In this document: positions 1 to 3,747 of the stretch, one piece after another | Layout: each line of letters begins with the position of its first letter | How positions within the stretch are numbered: position 1 is the first letter of the stretch | Source: Gammaproteobacteria bacterium | Lineage (GTDB): Bacteria > Pseudomonadota > Gammaproteobacteria > Chromatiales > Chromatiaceae | Assembly: GCA_008080925.1 (NCBI GenBank) | Contig: VMDJ01000092.1 | Coordinates: 1-8,031, forward strand | Direction of reading: 5' to 3' | Length of the DNA: 8,031 bases | Notes under the pieces: generated by a model | The model's input: only the letters and a program-made list of their open reading frames with translations | Databases searched by the model: none | Told to the model about the DNA's origin: nothing | Position numbers and translations under genes: made by a program

Positions 1-57
1 ATCCGTGAAGGTGGTCGTACCGTTGGCGCCGGTGTGGTTGCCAAGATTATTGAGTAA
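1..57 (+). CDS. tuf: Elongation factor Tu, C-terminal end (partial)
   Basis: The window opens inside a reading frame that encodes 18 residues (IREGGRTVGAGVVAKIIE) and stops with TAA at 55-57. This is the end of domain 3 of EF-Tu, the GTPase that carries aminoacyl-tRNA to the ribosomal A site; the E. coli protein ends almost identically (REGGRTVGAGVVAK). The start lies upstream of the window. Its place before tRNA-Trp/secE/nusG matches the tufB-type copy in gammaproteobacteria, but one end cannot show which of possible duplicate tuf genes this is. The codons read cleanly, with no sign of decay. Confidence 0.96.
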   Translation: MREGGRTVGAGVVAKIIE

Positions 58-79
58 TCGATAGGTACAAAAAAGGTCG

Positions 80-120
80 ACGAGCCGCCCTCAAAAGGGG
101 CCGGCTCGTTCGTGTTTTCT
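80..120 (+). terminator. Terminator-like hairpin after tuf
   Basis: CGAGCCG (81-87) pairs perfectly with CGGCTCG (102-108), extended by A80-T109. Inside, CCC (88-90) can pair with GGG (98-100), leaving C101 bulged and a short TCAAAAG-type loop. The downstream tract TTCGTGTTTTCT (109-120) is T-rich but interrupted. This looks like an intrinsic terminator or attenuator for tuf. The tRNA-Trp 5' end lies immediately after it, so termination is probably partial, or the hairpin also serves as a processing landmark. Confidence 0.7.
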
Positions 121-196
121 AGGCCAATAGCTCAATTGGTAGAGCAGCGGTTTCCAAAACCGCAGGTCGGGGGTTCGAGTCCCTCTTGGCCTGCCA
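121..196 (+). tRNA. tRNA-Trp (anticodon CCA)
   Basis: This is a complete 76-base cloverleaf with an encoded 3' CCA. The acceptor stem is AGGCCAA (121-127) with TTGGCCT (186-192), followed by discriminator G193 and CCA 194-196. The D stem is GCTC/GAGC (130-133 with 142-145). The anticodon stem is GCGGT/ACCGC (147-151 with 159-163), with loop TTCCAAA and anticodon CCA at 154-156, reading UGG. The T stem is GGGGG/CCCTC (169-173 with 181-185, one G-U pair), with loop TTCGAGT. The sequence resembles E. coli tRNA-Trp, and a tRNA-Trp before secE is common in gammaproteobacteria. No promoter fits in the 11 bases between the upstream hairpin and the tRNA, so it is probably cut from a transcript that starts farther upstream and continues into secE. 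Confidence 0.97.
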
Positions 197-210
197 CTTT
201 CGGCAGATAA

Positions 211-588
211 ATGAGTACAGAAGTAAGCAACGAAGCGTCATCGCCATTGGATACAGTCAAACTCGCACTCTCGTTCGCGATGTTGGCTGGTGGTATCTAT
301 GGCTTTTACTACTTTGAAGCACAACCAACGTATGTCCGTTTATTGGGTTTGTTGGCTGTGGTTGCGGCTGCTGTGTTTGTTGCAGTTCAGACCAATAAGG
401 GTCGCGCAATTTGGCGCTTTAGCACCGATGCGCGCACTGAGGTCCGTAAGGTTGTTTGGCCTACTCGCCAAGAGACTTTGCAAACATTGCTGATTATTGG
501 CATTGCGGTGTTGTTAACGGCACTTTTCTTGTGGGCAGTTGATTCGTTGCTGTTCATGTTGGTTCGTTATGCAACAGGGCAGGGTTAA
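211..588 (+). CDS. secE: Preprotein translocase subunit SecE
   Basis: This 125-residue inner-membrane protein (E. coli SecE 127) clamps SecY in the SecYEG channel. Three hydrophobic segments are visible at about residues 16-35, 43-60 and 92-118, giving the three-helix form of E. coli-type SecE rather than the single-helix form. The family signature lies at about 74-89, the amphipathic cytoplasmic helix plus hinge before the last helix: ARTEVRKVVWPTRQET. The ATG at 211 is chosen because it gives the expected length and the next in-frame ATG would remove the first membrane segment. No clear Shine-Dalgarno lies in the 14 bases between tRNA-Trp and this start. The stop is 2 bases before nusG, in the usual secE-nusG pair. 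Confidence 0.96.
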   Translation: MSTEVSNEASSPLDTVKLALSFAMLAGGIYGFYYFEAQPTYVRLLGLLAVVAAAVFVAVQTNKGRAIWRFSTDARTEVRKVVWPTRQETLQTLLIIGIAVLLTALFLWAVDSLLFMLVRYATGQG

Positions 589-590
589 TC

Positions 591-1124
591 ATGTCTAAAC
601 GCTGGTATGTAGTGCACGCGTATTCGGGCTTTGAAGCAACGGTAAAACGTTCGCTTGAAGAGCGTATCGAGCGCGCAGGCGTACAAGAATTGTTTGGTGA
701 CATTTTGGTGCCAACGGAAGAAGTGGTTGAGATGCGCGGTGGTACGCAGCGTCGCAGCGAACGTAAGTTCTTCCCTGGCTATGTCTTGGTTCAGATGGAT
801 ATGACCGACGAGGCATGGCACTTGGTGAAAGATGTGCCAAAGGTTATGGGCTTTATCGGCGGTACAGGTGACCGTCCAGCGCCGATCACTGATCGTGAAG
901 CTGACCAGATCTTGAATCGTATGCAAGACGGTGTTGATAAGCCAAAGCCAAAGGTGTTGTTCGAGCCGGGCGAGATTGTCCGCGTGACCGATGGTCCGTT
1001 CAACGACTTCAATGGCTCGGTAGAAGAAGTGGATTACGAAAAGAGTCGCCTGAAGGTGTCTGTTTCGATCTTCGGTCGTTCTACCCCAGTCGATCTGGAA
1101 TTTGGTCAGGTCGAGAAAACCTAA
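591..1124 (+). CDS. nusG: Transcription termination/antitermination factor NusG
   Basis: This 177-residue protein (E. coli NusG 181) lacks only the few extra N-terminal residues of the E. coli protein. The NGN domain, about residues 3-110, binds the RNA polymerase clamp and holds KRWYVVHAYSGFE near the start and the hallmark ERKFFPGYVLVQM (57-69). A linker precedes the KOW domain (about 124-177), which has FEPGEIVRVTDGPF and the conserved end DYEKSRLKVSVSIFGR; in the family this domain contacts Rho or ribosomal protein S10 (NusE). An AGGG at 581-584 inside the secE end serves as ribosome binding site 6 bases before the ATG, so translation is probably coupled to secE. No lineage-specific insertion is visible. 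Confidence 0.98.
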   Translation: MSKRWYVVHAYSGFEATVKRSLEERIERAGVQELFGDILVPTEEVVEMRGGTQRRSERKFFPGYVLVQMDMTDEAWHLVKDVPKVMGFIGGTGDRPAPITDREADQILNRMQDGVDKPKPKVLFEPGEIVRVTDGPFNDFNGSVEEVDYEKSRLKVSVSIFGRSTPVDLEFGQVEKT

Positions 1125-1130
1125 TTTTTC

Positions 1131-1148
1131 GTGTCGCTTAGGCGGCAC
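1131..1148 (+). other. Hairpin after nusG
   Basis: GTGTCGC (1131-1137) pairs with GCGGCAC (1142-1148), 7 bp including one U-G pair, with loop TTAG. It begins 7 bases after the nusG stop. No T-run follows (ATAACC comes next), so it is not a good intrinsic terminator; the T-run lies before it, at 1125-1129. It could protect the nusG 3' end or be part of the rplK leader fold. Confidence 0.5.
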
Positions 1149-1154
1149 ATAACC

Positions 1155-1190
1155 GGGGAGGTCAGGTGAAAGTCCTGATCGCTATTACCC
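1155..1190 (+). promoter_or_regulatory. Candidate L1 autoregulatory site in the rplK leader
   Basis: GGTCAGG (1160-1166) pairs with CCTGATC (1174-1180), 7 bp with one G-U pair and loop TGAAAGT. The helix is enclosed by GGG of 1155-1158 opposite CCC at 1188-1190, with the asymmetric bulge sequence GCTATTA on the 3' side. In E. coli, ribosomal protein L1 represses rplK-rplA by binding a leader helix with asymmetric internal loops that mimics its 23S rRNA site. Layout and position, just before the rplK ribosome binding site (GAGGT, 1196-1200), fit such an operator. The assignment is inferred from position and shape only. Confidence 0.5.
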
Positions 1191-1205
1191 AAACAGAGGT
1201 GCTTT

Positions 1206-1640
1206 ATGGCAAAGAAAATCGACGCTTATATTAAGCTTCAGGTTAAAGCCCAATCGGCTAACCCTTCACCTCCTGTTGGTCCTGCATTGGGTCAGCACGG
1301 CGTGAACATCATGGAGTTCTGTAAGGCGTTTAACGCGCAAACTCAGGACATCGAAAAAGACCTTCCTGTACCAGTAGTGATTACTGTTTACAGCGACAAG
1401 TCATTCACTTTCGTTACTAAGACAACGCCAGCAGCGATTCTTTTGAAGAAGGCAGCGGGTATTAAGAGCGGTTCTGGCCGTCCTAATACCGAGAAGGTAG
1501 GTACTGTGACTCGTGCACAGCTCGAAGAAATTGCTAAGACCAAAGATGCTGACTTGACTGCAGCAGATATGGACGCAGCGGTACGCACTATTGCAGGTAC
1601 TGCGCGCAGCATGGGTTTGAATGTTGAGGGTGTTGAGTAA
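1206..1640 (+). CDS. rplK: 50S ribosomal protein L11 (uL11)
   Basis: This 144-residue protein (E. coli L11 142) binds the GTPase-associated region of 23S rRNA with L10, near the factor-binding site, and in E. coli is needed for RelA-dependent stringent signalling. The N-terminal domain carries the proline-rich factor-contact segment NPSPPVGPALGQ (19-30) and GVNIMEFCKAFNA (32-44). The C-terminal rRNA-binding domain holds KKAAGIKSGSG (81-91) and ends with GTARSMGLNVEG. AGAGGTG (1195-1201) lies before the ATG at the proper distance. The stop overlaps the rplA start by one base (TAATG), which suggests translational coupling of the L11-L1 pair. Confidence 0.98.
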   Translation: MAKKIDAYIKLQVKAQSANPSPPVGPALGQHGVNIMEFCKAFNAQTQDIEKDLPVPVVITVYSDKSFTFVTKTTPAAILLKKAAGIKSGSGRPNTEKVGTVTRAQLEEIAKTKDADLTAADMDAAVRTIAGTARSMGLNVEGVE

Positions 1641-2338
1641 TGGCTAAGCTATCTAAGCGCCAAAAGGCAATTAACGAGAAAGTTGAAGAAGGCAAGCAGT
1701 ACGGCGTTGCTGAAGCATTCGCATTGTTGAATGAGCTATCTACAACTAAGTTCAAAGAGAGCGTTGACGTATCTATTAACTTAGGCGTTGATCCTCGTAA
1801 ATCTGATCAGGTAGTTCGTGGTTCTGCGATTCTTCCTGCAGGTACCGGTAAAGACGTACGTGTTGCAGTATTCACTCAAGGTGAAAACGCTGAAGCGGCT
1901 AAGGCTGCAGGTGCAGACATCGTTGGTATGGAAGACCTGGCTGATGACGTGAAGAAAGGCATGATGGATTTCGACGTGGTTATCGCGTCTCCAGATGCAA
2001 TGCGTGTTGTTGGTGCGCTCGGTACCATCCTTGGTCCACGTGGTTTGATGCCTAACCCTAAGGTTGGCACCGTGACTGCTGATGTGGCGACTGCGGTATC
2101 TAACGCTAAGTCAGGCCAAGCACGTTTCCGTACTGATAAGTCAGGCATCGTTCATGCATCAATCGGCAAGGTTGGCTTTGAGCCAGCAGCGTTGACTGAG
2201 AACTTGGAAGCGTTGTTGAACGAGTTGAAAAAGCTGAAGCCTAGCTCAGCGAAAGGTGTGTACCTGAAGAAGATCACTGTGTCTTCAACTATGGGTCCAG
2301 GCCTTACTGTAGACCAAGCTTCTCTGAAGCTGGCCTAA
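1640..2338 (+). CDS. rplA: 50S ribosomal protein L1 (uL1)
   Basis: This 232-residue protein (E. coli L1 234) forms the mobile L1 stalk that moves deacylated tRNA out of the E site, and acts as the usual translational repressor of the rplK-rplA mRNA. It starts MAKLSKRQKAINEKV. The interdomain RNA-binding signature LGPRGLMPNPKVGTVT lies at about residues 131-146, and TQGENAEAAKAAGAD (79-93) belongs to the inserted domain II. The start ATG shares its A with the rplK stop; GAGGG (1626-1630) inside rplK is its ribosome binding site. The frame is intact and well conserved to the end (AKGVYLKKITVSSTMGPG). Confidence 0.98.
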   Translation: MAKLSKRQKAINEKVEEGKQYGVAEAFALLNELSTTKFKESVDVSINLGVDPRKSDQVVRGSAILPAGTGKDVRVAVFTQGENAEAAKAAGADIVGMEDLADDVKKGMMDFDVVIASPDAMRVVGALGTILGPRGLMPNPKVGTVTADVATAVSNAKSGQARFRTDKSGIVHASIGKVGFEPAALTENLEALLNELKKLKPSSAKGVYLKKITVSSTMGPGLTVDQASLKLA

Positions 2339-2508
2339 GAATTCGAGAGCGCAAGCTCTCAACAAGAACTTTGTGGGCGCGGACTTCGGTCCTCGCTATC
2401 AAAGACCGTAGGTGCCCTCGGGCTTAATTTCCTACGCAGATAGGCGCTCCGCGAAACGGAATACTCCGCTAGCGGTGCACCGACCAGTTAACAACAGGTG
2501 TTGTTGAT

Positions 2509-2548
2509 TGTTTAACGGGAACGAAAGTTCTCAGGTGTTTAACGGGAA
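2509..2548 (+). repeat. Tandem 13-base repeat, each copy opening a GAAA-loop hairpin
   Basis: TGTTTAACGGGAA occurs at 2509-2521 and again at 2536-2548, a period of 27 bases. In each copy the GGGAA half starts a hairpin capped by GAAA. Copy one is GGGAAC/GTTCTC (2517-2522 with 2527-2532, one G-U). Copy two is CGGGAA/TTCCCG (2543-2548 with 2553-2558), perfectly paired. The second hairpin ends 7 bases before the rplJ Shine-Dalgarno, so the pair is probably part of translational control. Confidence 0.8.
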
Positions 2549-2565
2549 GAAATTCCCGCGTTATG

Positions 2566-2573
2566 GGAGGTGA
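2566..2573 (+). promoter_or_regulatory. Strong ribosome binding site that sets the rplJ start
   Basis: GGAGGTGA is fully complementary to TCACCTCC near the 3' end of 16S rRNA. It lies 5 bases before TTG (2579-2581). The in-frame GTG at 2570-2572 lies inside this site and so cannot be the initiation codon that it serves. Confidence 0.85.
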
Positions 2574-2578
2574 CGACT

Positions 2579-3103
2579 TTGGCACTCAATTTCGAGCAAA
2601 AACAAGCCATCGTCGCCGAAGTTGCTGAAGTAGCAAATGGTGCTTTCTCTGCAGTTGCAGCTGAGTATCGTGGCTTAACAGTAGGTGAACTCACTGAGTT
2701 GCGTGTGAATGCACGTAACCAAGGCGTTTACTTGCGTGTGGTCAAGAACACTCTAGCGAAGCGTGCGGTTGAAGGAACTGAGTTTGAATGTATCGCAGAC
2801 GGCCTTACTGGTCCTCTGATCCTTGCGTTCTCTCAGGAAGATCCAGGTGCTGCTGGCCGTGTGATCAAGGACTTTGCAAAGGGTCACGACAAGTTGAAAG
2901 TAACCATGCTTGCCATCGGTGGTAAGAAGTTGGATGCATCTCAACTCGACGTGCTCGCGAAGATGCCTACTTACGATCAGGCTGTTTCAATGTTGATGTC
3001 GGTGATGCAAGCACCGATTACCAAGTTGGCGCAGACTCTGAACGAAGTACCAGGCAAGTTGGTCCGCACTGTTGCAGCAATTCGCGACGCGAAGGAAGCC
3101 TAA
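2579..3103 (+). CDS. rplJ: 50S ribosomal protein L10 (uL10), TTG start
   Basis: L10 is the base of the L12 stalk: its N-terminal domain binds 23S rRNA beside L11, and its C-terminal helix carries L12 dimers. From TTG at 2579 it has 174 residues and begins MALNFEQKQAIVAEV, aligned with E. coli MALNLQDKQAIVAEV. An in-frame GTG at 2570 would add three residues, but it lies within the Shine-Dalgarno. Conserved features are SAVAAEYRGLTV (24-35), YLRVVKNTLAKRAVEGT (51-67) and the family end KLVRTVAAIRDAKEA. It is 9 residues longer than E. coli L10 (165), with the extra length in the C-terminal stalk region (about 144-160). The structured leader and the downstream rplL fit the classical L10-L12 autoregulated pair. 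Confidence 0.96.
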   Translation: MALNFEQKQAIVAEVAEVANGAFSAVAAEYRGLTVGELTELRVNARNQGVYLRVVKNTLAKRAVEGTEFECIADGLTGPLILAFSQEDPGAAGRVIKDFAKGHDKLKVTMLAIGGKKLDASQLDVLAKMPTYDQAVSMLMSVMQAPITKLAQTLNEVPGKLVRTVAAIRDAKEA

Positions 3104-3125
3104 GAAGGCGGCCTTTGGTAATCCC

Positions 3126-3158
3126 TTTTTGTTTTTTTAATTTTTATTTTTTGGAGTG
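3126..3158 (+). promoter_or_regulatory. U-rich translation leader and ribosome binding site of rplL
   Basis: Bases 3126-3152 contain 23 T in 27, interrupted only by G3131, AA 3139-3140 and A3146. GGAGTGA (3153-3159) follows, with ATG at 3164. A U-rich unstructured stretch just before a Shine-Dalgarno is a known kind of enhancer bound by ribosomal protein S1. That role is inferred, but it fits the need for several L12 copies per L10. No strong hairpin abuts the T tract, so it is unlikely to be a terminator. Confidence 0.55.
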
Positions 3159-3163
3159 ACACG

Positions 3164-3535
3164 ATGTCTAAAGAAGATATCTTAGAAGCGATTGCGAACA
3201 TGTCTGTAATGGATGTTGTTGAGTTGATCGAAGCAATGGAAGAGAAGTTTGGTGTAAGCGCAGCAGCAGCAGTTGCAGTAGCAGCACCAGGCGCTGGTGA
3301 TGCAGGCGCAGCAGCAGAAGAGAAGACTGAGTTCGACGTAGTCTTGACTGGCGCTGGCGCTAACAAAGTTGCAGTTATCAAAGCTGTACGCGGTATCACT
3401 GGTCTTGGCTTGAAAGAAGCTAAGGACGCAGTTGAAGGTGCACCGACTACCGTTAAGGAAGGCGCATCTAAAGCTGACGCTGAAGAAGCTAAGAAGCAGC
3501 TAGAAGAAGCTGGCGCAACTGTAGAGCTCAAGTAA
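3164..3535 (+). CDS. rplL: 50S ribosomal protein L7/L12 (bL12)
   Basis: This 123-residue acidic protein (E. coli 121) is the multi-copy stalk protein that recruits and stimulates the translational GTPases. The N-terminal dimerisation and L10-binding domain is about residues 1-32 (MSVMDVVELIEAMEEKFGV at 13-31). A flexible hinge rich in Ala and Gly follows at about 33-53. The globular C-terminal domain, 54-123, holds the factor-binding surface with NKVAVIKAVRGITGLGLKEA at 67-86. The hinge is encoded mostly by GCA and GTA codons, giving a local CAG-like repetition. GGAGTGA precedes the ATG at good spacing. It follows rplJ after 60 bases and is followed by the attenuator before rpoB. Confidence 0.98.
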   Translation: MSKEDILEAIANMSVMDVVELIEAMEEKFGVSAAAAVAVAAPGAGDAGAAAEEKTEFDVVLTGAGANKVAVIKAVRGITGLGLKEAKDAVEGAPTTVKEGASKADAEEAKKQLEEAGATVELK

Positions 3536-3568
3536 TCCTTGGGTTTTATAAGCGTCATCTGACGATCA

Positions 3569-3607
3569 GGCTGGCGGTCTTTTGACCGTCGGCCTTTTCC
3601 CGTTTCT
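3569..3607 (+). terminator. Intrinsic terminator/attenuator between rplL and rpoB
   Basis: GGCTGGCGGTC (3569-3579) pairs with GACCGTCGGCC (3584-3594) as an 11-bp stem with two G-U pairs and loop TTTT. TTTTCCCGTTTCT follows directly. E. coli has a partial terminator at the same place that lowers rpoBC transcription relative to ribosomal protein genes. With no clear promoter downstream, rpoB is probably fed by read-through here. Confidence 0.88.
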
Positions 3608-3620
3608 GCGGGATTGGATG

Positions 3621-3657
3621 TTTTCAAGGAGATCGCACTGAGCGATTTGCTTGAAAA
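3621..3657 (+). other. Long stem-loop, probable RNase III processing site
   Basis: TTTTCAAG (3621-3628) pairs with CTTGAAAA (3650-3657). After one G-G mismatch (3629/3649), AGATCGC (3630-3636) pairs with GCGATTT (3642-3648, one G-U), with loop ACTGA. The nearly continuous 16-position duplex lies just after the attenuator. The E. coli rplL-rpoB spacer contains an RNase III cleavage hairpin at the equivalent place, so the same role is inferred by position and shape, not sequence identity. Confidence 0.7.
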
Positions 3658-3693
3658 TTTCCATACACAACAGGTCTGAGAAATCAGGTTTGG

Positions 3694-3714
3694 GTAGCTT
3701 CCAAAAGAAGCTGC
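3694..3714 (+). other. Stem-loop upstream of the rpoB start
   Basis: GTAGCTTC (3694-3701) pairs with GAAGCTGC (3707-3714), 8 bp with one U-G, with loop CAAAA. It ends 33 bases before the rpoB ATG and leaves the GAGGGAAGG region (3734-3742) open. It may stabilise the 5' end of the processed rpoBC mRNA or take part in control of beta synthesis; the function is unknown. Confidence 0.5.
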
Positions 3715-3747
3715 ATCATTTAGCGAAGAAGATGAGGGAAGGCGAAC

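Larger units (their letters stand above)
2339..2578 (+). promoter_or_regulatory. rplJ leader: L10(L12) autoregulatory mRNA region
   Basis: The 240 bases between rplA and rplJ hold no gene but many stems. GAGAGC/GCTCTC (2345-2350 with 2355-2360) closes a GCAA tetraloop. GGAC/GTCC (2381-2384 with 2389-2392) closes a TTCG tetraloop and is extended by GCG/CGC-type pairs past one mismatch. CGTAGG (2407-2412) pairs with CCTACG (2431-2436), with the inner stem GCC/GGC around CTCG. The phrase CAAAGACCGTAGG followed by CCTACGCAGAT is, as I recall, the typical core of the gammaproteobacterial L10 leader, which binds L10-(L12) and represses rplJ-rplL translation. AACAAC/GTTGTT (2490-2495 with 2500-2505) and two GAAA-loop hairpins follow up to the ribosome binding site. 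I could not identify a convincing promoter here. Confidence 0.8.

Noticed and set aside
1102..1127. Possible promoter between nusG and rplK (TTGGTC and TAATTT)
   Set aside because: The spacer is only 14 bases and the boxes are poor, although E. coli does have a promoter in this gap.
585..1148. 187-codon minus-strand open frame opposite nusG
   Set aside because: It is a shadow of a highly biased coding sequence; the + strand frame is unmistakably NusG, and the antisense product resembles nothing I recognise.
2310..2341. Possible promoter before rplJ (TAGACC and TAAGAA)
   Set aside because: The spacing is about 20 bases and both boxes match weakly. I cannot support a promoter from this.
2466..2482. 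Two overlapping perfect palindromes (CCGCTAGCGG and CGGTGCACCG)
   Set aside because: As RNA hairpins their loops would be too short, and several alternative pairings exist with 2443-2460; more likely part of the leader fold than a protein operator.
3092..3138. rplJ-rplL T tract as an intrinsic terminator
   Set aside because: The only stem upstream (AAGG..GCC with GGC..CCTT) is short, interrupted and about 10 bases away from the T run; termination here would remove rplL expression.
3260..3288. CAG-like repeat in rplL
   Set aside because: It is explained by Ala/Val codons (GCA/GTA) of the normal L7/L12 hinge and is not a separate repeat element.
3100..3627. 175-codon minus-strand open frame opposite rplL
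   Set aside because: Its Ala/Ser-rich, low-complexity product is the complement of the L7/L12 Ala/Val/Glu codons; no start context supports it.
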